NCBI RefSeq assembly: GCF_035944355.1
Contig: NZ_DASZBH010000014.1
Span: forward strand, 124,001 to 188,000
Source: Frateuria_A sp035944355
GTDB lineage: Bacteria; Pseudomonadota; Gammaproteobacteria; Xanthomonadales; Rhodanobacteraceae
Reading direction: 5' to 3'
Length of the DNA stretch: 64,000 bases
The position numbers were made by a program, and so were the translations under genes. Below, piece after piece: positions 52,147-61,471 of the stretch (positions within the stretch are counted from its first letter, which is position 1; each line of letters opens with the position of its first letter). The notes under the pieces were generated by a model. It saw only the letters and a program-made list of their open reading frames with translations. It had not been told where the DNA came from and did not search any database.

Positions 52147-52974
52147 ATGTCCAGCAAGCATTCGCCCTCCCCCATCCGCGCCGGCATCGGCGGCTGGACC
52201 TTCGCGCCCTGGCGCAACAATTTCTATCCTGCCGGGCTGGTGCAGCGGCGCGAGCTGGAATACGCCAGCCGCCAGCTGCGCGCGATCGAGGTCAACGGCA
52301 CCTTCTATGGCGCGCAGAAGCCGACCACCTATGCCAAGTGGGCCGCCGAGACGCCGGCCGGTTTCGTGTTCGCGTTGAAGGCGCCGCGCTACGTGGTGGA
52401 GAGCAAGCGCCTGGCAGAGGCCGGCAAGGGCATCGAGGCCTTCGTGTACGGCGGGCTGGAGGCGCTCGGCGACCGGCTCGGGCCGATCAACTGGCAACTG
52501 GGCCCCTCGCGCCCGTTCGATCCGGACGACATCGCGGGCTTCCTCGATGCGCTGCCGCGCGAGCTCAATGGCCAGCCGCTGCGCCACGTGCTGGAAGTGC
52601 GCCACCAGAGCTTCGCCAGCGAGCGCTACGTCGCGCTCGCACGCGCGCACGGCGTGCCCACCGTCTTCACCGACGCCGAGCAATATCCGTCCTTCGCCGA
52701 CCTCACCGGGTCTTTTGTCTACGCGCGGCTGATGCGCAGCGCCGCCGACGAACCGCATGGCTATCCGCCCGCCGCACTGGACGCCTGGGCCGAGCGCGCG
52801 CGCGCCTGGGCGCAGGGCAAGGACCTGGCCGAGCTGCCACACGCCAGCGCGCTGCAGCCGGACGACGCGGCGCGCGAAGTGTTCATCTTCTTCATCAGCA
52901 GCGCCAAGGCGCGCAATCCTGCGGCCGCCATGGCACTGCAGGCGCGCGTCGACCGCGTCGAAAAGCCTGCCTGA
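52147..52974 (+). CDS. DUF72 (YecE-like) TIM-barrel protein
   Basis: A 275-residue protein with the DUF72 signatures IGGWTFAPWRNNFYPAGLVQ, NGTFYGAQKP, VFALKAPRYVVE and LEVRHQSF. Function unknown in bacteria. It is divergent from the TolB-like gene. Length is normal. Confidence 0.92.
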   Translation: MSSKHSPSPIRAGIGGWTFAPWRNNFYPAGLVQRRELEYASRQLRAIEVNGTFYGAQKPTTYAKWAAETPAGFVFALKAPRYVVESKRLAEAGKGIEAFVYGGLEALGDRLGPINWQLGPSRPFDPDDIAGFLDALPRELNGQPLRHVLEVRHQSFASERYVALARAHGVPTVFTDAEQYPSFADLTGSFVYARLMRSAADEPHGYPPAALDAWAERARAWAQGKDLAELPHASALQPDDAAREVFIFFISSAKARNPAAAMALQARVDRVEKPA

Positions 52975-53076
52975 GACGATGTTTACGGCCATTTGCCCCG
53001 GACGTCACGGTGCATGAGGCAGGCTGGAAAACGTCGCAACGACGACGCTCCCTCCACTGCCGCAAGGAGATTCGCC

Positions 53077-53463
53077 ATGACCATCCAATCGACCGGCTAC
53101 AACGCCCCCAACGCCAACCGCGCCGGCATGGGCAACGGCCCGGTGCTCGCCTCCAGCACGCTCAGTGGCGAGAACGTGCGCAACGCTTCGGGCGAGGACC
53201 TGGGCGAGATCAAGGACCTCATGATCGACACCGCCAGCGGCACCATCCAGTACGCCGTGCTTTCCTTCGGCGGCTGGCTCGGCATGGGCGACAAGCTGTT
53301 CGCGGTGCCGTGGAACTCCATGCGGCTGGATACCGCCAACCATTGCCTGGTGCTCGACGTGCCCAAGGAACGGCTGAAGGATGCGCCGGGGTTCGACAAG
53401 GACCACTGGCCGGACTTCGCCGATACCACCTTCACCAACCGCATCAGCAATTACTACCACTGA
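53077..53463 (+). CDS. PRC-barrel domain protein
   Basis: A 128-residue protein. A flexible N-terminus precedes one PRC-barrel (ENVRNASGEDLGEIKDLMID, then TIQYAVLSFGGWLGMGDKLF and AVPWNSMRLD). The C-terminus is FANRISNYYH-like. Stand-alone PRC-barrels of this kind are often stress-induced; no direct evidence for that here. AAGGAG precedes the ATG. Confidence 0.9.
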   Translation: MTIQSTGYNAPNANRAGMGNGPVLASSTLSGENVRNASGEDLGEIKDLMIDTASGTIQYAVLSFGGWLGMGDKLFAVPWNSMRLDTANHCLVLDVPKERLKDAPGFDKDHWPDFADTTFTNRISNYYH

Positions 53464-53536
53464 GGCGTGAACGCATGGGCGGGCGTCAGGTCGGCACTCC
53501 GATACACTGGCGCACCGCCCGATGCGTCTTTCGCCC

Positions 53537-53749
53537 ATGCGCCAGCTCTCCTTCCAGCTCGACCGCGATCACGTCGAGCTCAACCAGCTGCTGAAACTGG
53601 TGGGACTGTGCGACAGCGGCGGCGCCGGGAAGGCGCTGGTCGCCAGCGGCGAAGTCTACGTGGACGGGCAACGCGAGCTGCGAAAGACCTGCAAGATCCA
53701 CGCAGGCCAGACGGTGCGGCTGAACGACGTCGAGATCCGGGTGGACTGA
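53537..53749 (+). CDS. S4-domain RNA-binding protein, YbcJ-like
   Basis: A 70-residue protein consisting of one S4 fold (VELNQLLKLVGLCDSGGAGK, then ALVASGEVYVDGQ and ELRKTCKIHAGQTVRL). This matches E. coli YbcJ-type proteins, thought to bind structured RNA. ATG 53537 (MRQLSFQL) is preferred over ATG 53522. Confidence 0.88.
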   Translation: MRQLSFQLDRDHVELNQLLKLVGLCDSGGAGKALVASGEVYVDGQRELRKTCKIHAGQTVRLNDVEIRVD

Positions 53750-53877
53750 CCGGCGGCAGGCACGCTGCCTGCAAAGGCGAATCAGGCCGCGAGGTAACCG
53801 GGAAGCTTCCGCCAGCGAAACATTGAACGACGCGTGCATTCCCGCACGCTTGGTTCCTTGGCTCACTGGAGGTTCCC

Positions 53878-54579
53878 ATGGCCGCTCGATGGCTTTCACT
53901 GCTTTCCCTGGCCGGCGCGCTGCTGGCCGGCTGCGGCGCGTCCGGCGCGGCCTCGGCCGACGGCAAGGTCAGCCTGCCGGACCCGCGGCTGGATCCGCCG
54001 CCGACCACGCCGGGCGAGCAGGTGGCGGTGTTCGCCGGAGGTTGCTTCTGGGGCGTGGAAGCGGTGTTCGACCACGTCAAGGGCGTGCGCAAGGCCTGGT
54101 CCGGCTACGCCGGCGGCGAAGCCGCGACCGCCACCTATGAACAGGTCAGCGGCGGCGACACCGGCCACGCCGAATCGGTCAGGCTGCTCTACGACCCGCG
54201 TCAGGTCAGCTACGGCCAGTTGCTCAAGGTGTTCTTCGCGGTCGCCCACGACCCCACGCAGCTCGACCGCCAGGGGCCGGACGTGGGTAGCCAGTACCGT
54301 TCGGAGATCTTCTACACCACGGCGCAACAGCAGCGCGTGGCCGCGGCCTACATCGCCCAGCTCGGGGCGGCGCACGCATTCGACGGTCCCATCGTGACCC
54401 GCGTCGAGCCGCTCAAGGGCTTCTACGTGGCGGAGGCGTACCACCAGAATTTCGCCGCGCTCCATCCGGACGACGCCTACATCGCCTACAACGATGCCCC
54501 CAAGGTGGCTCACCTGAAGCAATGGCTGCCGACACTCTATCGTCCCCAGGAACAGCCGTTGGAGGTGCGGTTGCACTGA
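53878..54579 (+). CDS. msrA: Peptide methionine sulfoxide reductase A, lipoprotein form
   Basis: A 233-residue protein. The lipoprotein signal ends LLAGC (Cys19). The MsrA domain begins near residue 49 with VFAGGCFWG, Cys56 being catalytic, followed by GYAGGEAATATYEQVSGGDT, GHAESVRLLYDP and YRSEIFY. It reduces Met-S-sulfoxide in proteins. The mature protein has no other Cys after Cys56, so no internal resolving cysteine is available. Most MsrA are cytoplasmic; this one should repair envelope proteins. Confidence 0.93.
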   Translation: MAARWLSLLSLAGALLAGCGASGAASADGKVSLPDPRLDPPPTTPGEQVAVFAGGCFWGVEAVFDHVKGVRKAWSGYAGGEAATATYEQVSGGDTGHAESVRLLYDPRQVSYGQLLKVFFAVAHDPTQLDRQGPDVGSQYRSEIFYTTAQQQRVAAAYIAQLGAAHAFDGPIVTRVEPLKGFYVAEAYHQNFAALHPDDAYIAYNDAPKVAHLKQWLPTLYRPQEQPLEVRLH

Positions 54580-54609
54580 GCACCGCGTTCCCTGCGGACC
54601 ACCAGGGGA

Positions 54610-57354
54610 TCAGCGTGTCGGCGGCACCAGCCGCAGCTTGGGGCCGCCGGAACGCTGGCCGGGACGCAGCATGCGCTCGATTTCCGGCACCTCGAGCGCG
54701 CGAGCGTAGAGATAACCCTGGCCCTCGGTGCAGCCGGCGCGCAGCAGGAATTCGTGCTGTGCCTCGGTCTCGATGCCCTCGGCGATGGCGCACAGGCCCA
54801 GCCGCTTGGACAGAGCGAGCATGGCCTCGACGATGGCCGCGTCGTGCGAGCTGCCGGGCAGGCCATCGACGAAGCTCTTGTCGATCTTGAGGAAGGCGAT
54901 CGCCGGCAGCTTGAGGTAGGACATCGAGGAGTAGCCGGTGCCGAAGTCGTCGATGGCGACCCCGACGCCTAGCGCGTGCAGCGCGTTCATGGTGCGCTCC
55001 ATCTCGTCGCCCAGCCGCAGGATCGCCCCTTCGGTGATCTCCAGCAGCAGCCGCTGCGGTGCGACGCGCTCGGCCACCAGGCGGCGACGCACGTCCTCGA
55101 CAAAATGCGGCGCGCCATAGGAACCGGCCGAAATGTTCACCGCGACGCGGATCGGCGGCAGGTTCTCCTCGTCCCAGCGCCGCATCTGCCGGGCGACGGC
55201 CTGCAGCACCCAATCGTCGACATGGCGGATCAGGCCCAGCTTCTCGGCCATCGGGATGAATTCGCCCGGGGAGACTTCACCGCGCGCGGGATGGCGCCAG
55301 CGCAGCAGCGCCTCCACCGCGACCACGCGCCCGCTGCGCATGTCCACGCTCGGCTGGTAGACCAGCCGGAACTCGCCTCGCGCCAGGGCCTGGCGCAGCT
55401 CGGCGGCAAGCGCGAGGCGCTTGCGCGCATCGGCCTGCATCATCGGCGAGTAGAAGCGGTAGGTGTTGCGCTCCTGCGTCTTGGCCGCGTACATGGCGGC
55501 ATCGGCGTTGGCGATCAGCGTGACTGGCTCGGAGCCGTCCAGCGGATAGCCGGCGATGCCGATGCTCGCGCTCAACGCCACCTCGTACTCGCCCACCTTC
55601 ATCGGCTCGCCCAGCAGCGCCAGCAGCCGCTGCGCGAGTACGCCGGCCTGCTCGCGCGAAACCAGCCGGCCGATCAGCACGGTGAACTCGTCGCCGCCGA
55701 TGCGGCCGGCCACATCGTGTTCGCCCAGGCCGCGGTTGATCCGCTCGGCCACCTGCACCAGCAGGCGGTCGCCGATGGCGTGGCTGTAGCTGTCGTTGAC
55801 GACCTTGAAGGCGTCCAGGTCGATGAACAGCACCGCGACCGCGCCATGCTCGCGATCGGCCGTCGCGATGGCCAGCGCGCAGCGACGCTCGAACTCGGCG
55901 CGGTTGGGCAGCCCGGTCAGCGGGTCGTGCGTGGCCAGGTGCTCCAGCCGCCGCTGGTTGCTCTTGGTGGTGCTGATGTTGGTGAACACCGCCACGTAGT
56001 GCTGCACGCGGTCCTGCGCATCGCGGATCACGCTGATGCTGAGCAATTCCGGATAGACGCTGCCGTCGGCGCGCTGGCTGTGCACTTCCCCCAGCCAGTT
56101 GCCGCCGTTGTGCAAGGTCTCCCACACCGACGGCGGCAGCGGCGACTGGTCCGGCAGGCAACGCAATTCGTCGAACCGCCGGCCCTGCATCTCCTGCAGC
56201 GACAGCCCGGTGATGGCCATGTGCGCGGCGTTGACCGAAACCACGCGCCGCCGGGCGTCGGCGATGATCACGCCTTCGGCGATGCTGGCCAGGGCCTCCG
56301 CGGCGATGCGCCGTTCCTGCTCCAGGCTCAGCCGTTCGGAAATGTCGCGGACGATCGCCTGGCGCACCGCGCGTTCGCGCCAGCTGACCAGGCTGCTCTG
56401 CGTCTCGACCGGTCGGGCTTCGCCCTCCCGGCCACGCAGCAAGCCGTGGGTGATGCCCTCGGCATGGGGTGTCCCGCCTTTGAACAAGGCCGCGAACGGC
56501 GTGCCGACGAGTTCGCGCGGGGACCGGCCGATCCATTCGCAGGCCTTGTCGTTGACGTCCAGGATCCGCCCGCCCTGCTCGTCCACCATCACGATGGCAT
56601 CGGGCGCACGGTCGAACAGCAGGCGGTAGCGCTCTTCCGTGCCGCGGATGCCGGCCAGGATGCGGCGGGCCATGCGCAGCCACAACAAGGAGGCCAGGCA
56701 GGCGGCGGCGAAGATGGTGCCGAACAGCACCCGCCCCATCCAGCTGGCGCCGCGGGCGATCTGAAGCGAGAACACCAGCGAGCGCGGCTCGATGAGGTCG
56801 TTCAACGCCCGTATCCGCGCCTGCTGCCGACCGACTTCGGCCGGGTCCATGGGGCCGTGCGCATGGCCGGCCTGCAACTGGCCGGCGATCGCGTCGAGTT
56901 CGGCCAACTGTGCGTCGGTCGAGCGCCACGCGGCCAGCGCCTGGCGCATGTATGGCGCGGTGGCGAAGTGATCCAGCATGAAGATCACGCCAGGCACCGC
57001 CGCAGGCATCGTGTTGACCCGATCGAGCGCCGCGGTCACCTCCGCCCGGTCGTAGTGGCCGGCGGCAATGGCGTCGCGGATCCAGCGGTCGGTGCGCAGG
57101 ATCTCGTAGTTGCGGCGGAAGCCGGCCAGGTCGGCGGGATCGCCGCTGGCGGCATAGACCCTGAGGTCGATCACCGCCTGCTTCTGCGCCTTGGACCAGA
57201 TGCTCTCGCCGTTGAGAAAGCCGGCGAGAGCGACCTGGATCTGCAACGCGCCCCAGATGAACACCAGGATCAGCCCGATGACGGCGGCCAAGCCATAGGC
57301 CAATGGCAGCAAGCGCCGTGGCAGTGAATGCGCGCTGGGCACGGCAGCAGGCAT
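54610..57354 (-). CDS. Membrane PAS-PAS-GGDEF-EAL cyclic-di-GMP protein
   Basis: A 914-residue protein. Helices at about residues 15-40 and 205-225 frame a periplasmic sensor. Two PAS domains follow (YRLLFDRAPDAIVMVDEQGG and SIAEGVIIADARRRVVSVNA). The GGDEF domain has an intact active site (AGRIGGDEFTVL), but the inhibitory RxxD site reads GEHD, so product inhibition is probably absent. The EAL domain is intact (VVAVEALLRWRHP, LLEITEGAIL, DDFGTGYSSMSYL, FLKIDKSFV). Both c-di-GMP synthesis and breakdown are possible. It is convergent with msrA. Confidence 0.94.
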   Translation of the reverse strand: MPAAVPSAHSLPRRLLPLAYGLAAVIGLILVFIWGALQIQVALAGFLNGESIWSKAQKQAVIDLRVYAASGDPADLAGFRRNYEILRTDRWIRDAIAAGHYDRAEVTAALDRVNTMPAAVPGVIFMLDHFATAPYMRQALAAWRSTDAQLAELDAIAGQLQAGHAHGPMDPAEVGRQQARIRALNDLIEPRSLVFSLQIARGASWMGRVLFGTIFAAACLASLLWLRMARRILAGIRGTEERYRLLFDRAPDAIVMVDEQGGRILDVNDKACEWIGRSPRELVGTPFAALFKGGTPHAEGITHGLLRGREGEARPVETQSSLVSWRERAVRQAIVRDISERLSLEQERRIAAEALASIAEGVIIADARRRVVSVNAAHMAITGLSLQEMQGRRFDELRCLPDQSPLPPSVWETLHNGGNWLGEVHSQRADGSVYPELLSISVIRDAQDRVQHYVAVFTNISTTKSNQRRLEHLATHDPLTGLPNRAEFERRCALAIATADREHGAVAVLFIDLDAFKVVNDSYSHAIGDRLLVQVAERINRGLGEHDVAGRIGGDEFTVLIGRLVSREQAGVLAQRLLALLGEPMKVGEYEVALSASIGIAGYPLDGSEPVTLIANADAAMYAAKTQERNTYRFYSPMMQADARKRLALAAELRQALARGEFRLVYQPSVDMRSGRVVAVEALLRWRHPARGEVSPGEFIPMAEKLGLIRHVDDWVLQAVARQMRRWDEENLPPIRVAVNISAGSYGAPHFVEDVRRRLVAERVAPQRLLLEITEGAILRLGDEMERTMNALHALGVGVAIDDFGTGYSSMSYLKLPAIAFLKIDKSFVDGLPGSSHDAAIVEAMLALSKRLGLCAIAEGIETEAQHEFLLRAGCTEGQGYLYARALEVPEIERMLRPGQRSGGPKLRLVPPTR

Positions 57355-57419
57355 TGCGTCCCTTGTCCTTTGGCTGTCCGATGGGATTCTACGGGGCTAC
57401 GTTGCACGTTTGGGGCCTA

Positions 57420-58196
57420 TCAAGCCGCCGCCTCGTTCACGGTTCCGTAAACGTGAACCCTGCCCACGCAGCGGTCTGCCAGGATGCGCATGCCCACGTA
57501 GCTGCGCTTGATGCATTCGATAAGGTGATCGACCTCATCGGCAGCGGGTGCGGTTCCCTTGAGGGTACACACGATCTCCAGCGCCTCCCAGGGATGGGTG
57601 TCGTCGTAGGCGGCGTGGAGCTGCAGCCAGCGCAGGCTCTGCGCCCGGGTGTGCTCCGGCAGGCTCTGGGCGTAGCTGGCGCTGTCGTAGATCAGCCGCG
57701 ACCACTCCCCGGTGGCGCCCTCCACCGCGTAGTTGGTGGCGATGATGCCGGCCGCCAGGCTGTCGTGCCGGCTCACCTCCTCGCACCAGTCGGCCAGCGC
57801 CTGGGTGCCCTGGGCGCGTTCGCCGTAGAGCACGTCCTCGCGCGCCACGCCGGCGCCCTGCGCCCAGTTGAGCCAATAGTCGGCATGGTTCTGCTCGACG
57901 CGGATGTTGCGCACCAGCCAGCGGCGCGCGAGGTTGTCGCCCGGGCTGCGCCCGTACTGCGTCTTGAGCAGGTTGCGCGCCATGTAGGCGGGGAAGCGCT
58001 CGATCAGCGGCCAGATGCCGACCATGAAGTCGCGCGTGCCCTGGCGGTCGAGCCGCAGCTCGCGCATCAGGTCCCACAGTTCGTGCCGGATCACGCCCTG
58101 CCGGGTCGCCTCGCAGGCGTCCACCATGTCCTGGGCCCATTGCGGGTAGCTGCCCAGTTCGGTCAACGGGCCGGTGCGTTCGAATCGATGGTTCAT
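57420..58196 (-). CDS. TenA/PqqC-like haem-oxygenase-fold protein (iron-containing oxidase family)
   Basis: A 258-residue all-helical protein. The pattern GVIRHELWDLMRELRLDRQG, then WPLIERFPAYMARNLLKTQY, RNIRVEQNHADYWLNWAQGA, IIATNYAVEGATGEWSRLIY and WLQLHAAYDDTHPWEALEIV has the spaced His/Glu residues of PqqC/CADD-like di-iron oxidases. No thiamine or PQQ genes are nearby and no TPP riboswitch is visible upstream, so the substrate is unknown. GAGGAGAATGTA directly precedes the ATG. Confidence 0.82.
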   Translation of the reverse strand: MNHRFERTGPLTELGSYPQWAQDMVDACEATRQGVIRHELWDLMRELRLDRQGTRDFMVGIWPLIERFPAYMARNLLKTQYGRSPGDNLARRWLVRNIRVEQNHADYWLNWAQGAGVAREDVLYGERAQGTQALADWCEEVSRHDSLAAGIIATNYAVEGATGEWSRLIYDSASYAQSLPEHTRAQSLRWLQLHAAYDDTHPWEALEIVCTLKGTAPAADEVDHLIECIKRSYVGMRILADRCVGRVHVYGTVNEAAA

Positions 58197-58377
58197 TACA
58201 TTCTCCTCTTTGGGTTCGCTGCGTATCGAACGGGCCCAAGAAGATGCGCCCGCGTCTCCGGCCCGCAGCGCGCCGGAGACATCCATGGTTCCAACAGGCT
58301 GTCTCATGGGGGGCGAATATGCGCGTGCCTGCCGGCCGCGCCCGGCAGGATCCCCAGGAGCACCGGCCTCGGCGGCC

Positions 58378-59934
58378 CTAGCCGCGCCGTGTACGCCGCT
58401 CGGCGGCAAGGGCGGAGGCCACGTCGCGCGCATAGGTGCGGCGGCTGCGCACGAGCAGCAGCACGCCGGCGAGGGCAAGCGGCGCCAGCATCGCAAGAAA
58501 GGTATCGCCCAGCCCAGCCGCCCCCGCATGCGCCGCCAAGCGGCCTCTCGCCGCGACCGCCGAGGCGCCGGCGGTACCGATGTCGCCGGCAAAGCGCGCC
58601 GAAACGTAGCCGAACAGCGGTGGCGCGACCGCCTCCAGCGTGAAGCGGAAAGTCGCCCGCACGCCCTCGGCGCGCCCCCACAGGGCCGAAGGCATCACGT
58701 CCAGCCGCGCCGCATCCACCGCCGGGTTGGCGCCTCCCAGGCCCGCTGCGGCGAGGAAGAAGAACGGCCCGGCCAGCCACAAGGAACCAAGCCAGAGGGC
58801 GGGCAGGAAGGCGGCCGCCGCAGTCAGGTACGCGGTCGCCGCCACCAGCACGCGTCCGGTGAGCCGGCCGCGGTCGATCAGCCGGTCGCCCAGCCGTCCG
58901 GCCAGCAGCACGCCGACGATGGCGCCCAGACCCAGCAGCACCGCCAGGCTGCTCGCCGCCGTCTGGCCCAGGTCGAAGCGCCCGCGCAGGTACACGATGG
59001 CGAAGGTACGCAGGCCGGTGAAATAGAAATAACCGAGCGCCGAGGCGGCGACCAGCGTGCGGTAGGTAGGCACCGCCAGCACGTAGCGCACCGCGTGCCA
59101 CAACGAGGTGCTGGCCGGGTTCATGCTCATCAGGGCGTGGCGTGGGCGCACCCCGCGCCAGCGGATGACCTGGCGAAGCGCGCCGCTGCCGGCCGGCGCG
59201 TCCGTTCCGTCCCGTCCGCGCTCATCCCCGGACGGCACCCGGCGCGCCCCCACCGGGATGCGGCTCTGTCCCCCGCGCGCCGGCTCCGGCAGGGAGCGCC
59301 ACAGCACCAGCGCAAGCGCGATACCGAACGCCGCGAGCACCCAGAACGAGGCGCGCCAGGACAGCCAGGCCGCCACGTTGCCGCAGACCAGGAAGCCGAG
59401 CGCCACGCCCACCAGCTCGCCCGCCAGCACGTAGCCGAAGATCCGCCCGCGCTCGCCCGGCCGGAAGAAATCGCCGGTCAACGAAGTCACCGCCGGTGAG
59501 GCCACCGCAGCGATCACGCCCAGCGCCAGCCGGCTGAGCAACAGCATCGGGTAGGACGCCGCCGCGCCGCTCACCAGCATGGTCATCGACCAGACCGCCA
59601 GCGCGACGGCCAGCAGGCGCACGCGCGGCACGCGGTCGACCAGCGCGCCGAAGGGCAAGGTCATCAGCGCGGCCACCGCGGTGGAGGCGGTCACCAGCCA
59701 GCCGATCTGCAGGTTGCCCACGTGGAGCCCCGCTTCGATCTGGGCGGCCACGGCGCCGACGGTCGCCTTGTCCGCCGCGTCCAGCGCCAGCACGCAGGCC
59801 AGCAGTGCGATCACCTTCAGCCGCGCCGGGCCGCCGGCCAGTTCCTCCAGCGGGCGCTCGACGTTACGGCGCAGCCGGCGACGCCACCAGCCCATCCGGG
59901 CAGCCGCGTGGGCGTCGGTGTGCGGAGAGTCCAT
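58378..59934 (-). CDS. MFS transporter, substrate unknown
   Basis: A 518-residue MFS protein with 12 helices and an unusually long hydrophilic central loop (about residues 250-310: RIPVGARRVPSGDERGRDGT). The first half has the MFS loop FGALVDRVPRVRLL, and the second half LLAGRLGDRLIDRGRLTGRV. It starts at ATG 59934 with a basic N-terminus. It lies 181 bases upstream of the TenA-like gene on the same strand and 104 bases from the divergent Bcr/CflA-type gene. Confidence 0.88.
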   Translation of the reverse strand: MDSPHTDAHAAARMGWWRRRLRRNVERPLEELAGGPARLKVIALLACVLALDAADKATVGAVAAQIEAGLHVGNLQIGWLVTASTAVAALMTLPFGALVDRVPRVRLLAVALAVWSMTMLVSGAAASYPMLLLSRLALGVIAAVASPAVTSLTGDFFRPGERGRIFGYVLAGELVGVALGFLVCGNVAAWLSWRASFWVLAAFGIALALVLWRSLPEPARGGQSRIPVGARRVPSGDERGRDGTDAPAGSGALRQVIRWRGVRPRHALMSMNPASTSLWHAVRYVLAVPTYRTLVAASALGYFYFTGLRTFAIVYLRGRFDLGQTAASSLAVLLGLGAIVGVLLAGRLGDRLIDRGRLTGRVLVAATAYLTAAAAFLPALWLGSLWLAGPFFFLAAAGLGGANPAVDAARLDVMPSALWGRAEGVRATFRFTLEAVAPPLFGYVSARFAGDIGTAGASAVAARGRLAAHAGAAGLGDTFLAMLAPLALAGVLLLVRSRRTYARDVASALAAERRTRRG

Positions 59935-60038
59935 GGCGGGTCCTGTGCATGGCGGTCGGCATGGTGCCGCCGCGCGCCTCACGAAACATTCTCGGGCGAC
60001 CGTCAATCGTGGCGGCCCGACCTGCGCGAGGCCGCCGC

Positions 60039-61298
60039 ATGTCTTTCTTGCGAGCCGATTCCGGCACCTGCGCTGCCAACAGCGCGTCAAGGACGCCAGC
60101 GGCGCGCGCGCGCGTGCCGCAGCCGGCGCTGGCGCTGCTGGTCTTCATGATGGCGCTGGCGCCCTTCGGCGATACCGAATACACGCCGGCCATGCCGGCC
60201 ATCGCGCACTCGCTGCAGGCCGACTATGGCACCGTGCAGCTGACGATGACCTTCTACCTGGCCGGCTCGGCGGTCAGCCAGCTCGTTTACGGGCCGCTGG
60301 CCGATCGCTACGGGCGGCGCCCGGTGATGCTCGGCGGCACCGCGTTGCTTACGGCCGGCTTCCTGCTTGCCCTGGTGAGCTTTGCGATCTGGCCGTTGCT
60401 CGGCAGCCGGCTGGTGCAGGGCCTGGGCGCCAGCGCCGGCGGCGTGGTGGCGGACGCGGCGGTGCGCGACGCCTTTCCCGCCGATCGGCGCCAGCGCATC
60501 TACGCCAAGTTGAACGCCGCCTTCGCGCTGGCCCCGGCGATCGGCCCGGTCGCCGGCGCGTACCTGGCGCGCGCGCTGGACTGGCGCGCGAACTTCGCGG
60601 TGCTCGCGGCGCTGGCATCCCTGCTGTGGTACGCGGTGTGGCGCTGGTTGCCGGAAACCCACCTGCACCCGGATCGCCGGGCGATCAGGCCCCGCCGGCT
60701 GTGGCGTACCTGGCGGCGCATCCTGGGCACGCCGCGCTTTCTGCTGTTCACGCTGCTCGGCGGCTGCGCGGTCGGCGTGGTCTATACCGCGCTGATCGGC
60801 GCGCCGGACCTGGTGATCAATCTGCTGGGCGAAGGCAGCGACGCTTTCGCCATCGTGGCCGGCTCCATCCTGGTGGCCTTCGTCGCCGGCGCCTGGCTCT
60901 GCGTGGTGCTGACGCGGCGGGTCGCCCACGGCCTGATCGTCGCTGGCGGCCTGGGCCTGCTGCTTGCCGGGTCGCTCGCCCTGCTGGCGGTGGCGCTGCG
61001 GCTGGGCGCACACGGCAGCCTGGCGATGTTCCTGCTGCCGATCAGCGTGTGCTTCTGCGGCGTGGGGTTGCTCGTGCCCGTGACTACGGCCAGAGCGATG
61101 GCGCCGTTCCGGCGCACCGCCGGCAACGCGGCCTCGCTGCTGGGCTTCGTGCGGATGGGCGTGGCCGCGCTGGGCACGGTGGCCATGAGCCTGTTGCGTC
61201 GCGGTTCGGTGCTGGACATCCCAATCGTGTTCCTGGCGCTCACCGGCGCGGCGGTGCTGGCGTTCGCCTTCTACCTGGTGCGTGAGCGGCTCGGCTGA
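60039..61298 (+). CDS. MFS multidrug exporter, Bcr/CflA type
   Basis: A 419-residue, 12-helix drug:H+ antiporter. Signatures are APFGDTEYTPAMPAIAHSLQ, QLTMTFYLAGSAVSQLVYGP, LADRYGRRPVMLGG and RLVQGLGASAGGVVADAAVR. Substrates are not predictable. ATG 60039 gives MSFLRADSG; the frame is open upstream but overlaps the divergent gene. It is likely a single-gene transcript. Confidence 0.9.
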   Translation: MSFLRADSGTCAANSASRTPAARARVPQPALALLVFMMALAPFGDTEYTPAMPAIAHSLQADYGTVQLTMTFYLAGSAVSQLVYGPLADRYGRRPVMLGGTALLTAGFLLALVSFAIWPLLGSRLVQGLGASAGGVVADAAVRDAFPADRRQRIYAKLNAAFALAPAIGPVAGAYLARALDWRANFAVLAALASLLWYAVWRWLPETHLHPDRRAIRPRRLWRTWRRILGTPRFLLFTLLGGCAVGVVYTALIGAPDLVINLLGEGSDAFAIVAGSILVAFVAGAWLCVVLTRRVAHGLIVAGGLGLLLAGSLALLAVALRLGAHGSLAMFLLPISVCFCGVGLLVPVTTARAMAPFRRTAGNAASLLGFVRMGVAALGTVAMSLLRRGSVLDIPIVFLALTGAAVLAFAFYLVRERLG

Positions 61299-61471
61299 GC
61301 CGCTGCTGCCCTTGCCCGGTCGACACACCGGCGCCTGCAGCGGCAGGACGCGCCGTCCCTTGGCCCATCCCCGCACCAGGGCGGCTGCTGGCGCCAGCAC
61401 AGCGGCGGCAGCCGTCCGGCGGGGAGGTAACGGTGGTCTGATCTGCACTCCACCAACGCAAGGGGGTTGCC

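Noticed and set aside
58197..58377. TPP riboswitch upstream of the TenA-like gene
   Set aside because: No THI-box core (CTGAGA and the conserved ACCTGA...GCGAAGGGA-type elements) is visible, and there are no thiamine genes nearby.
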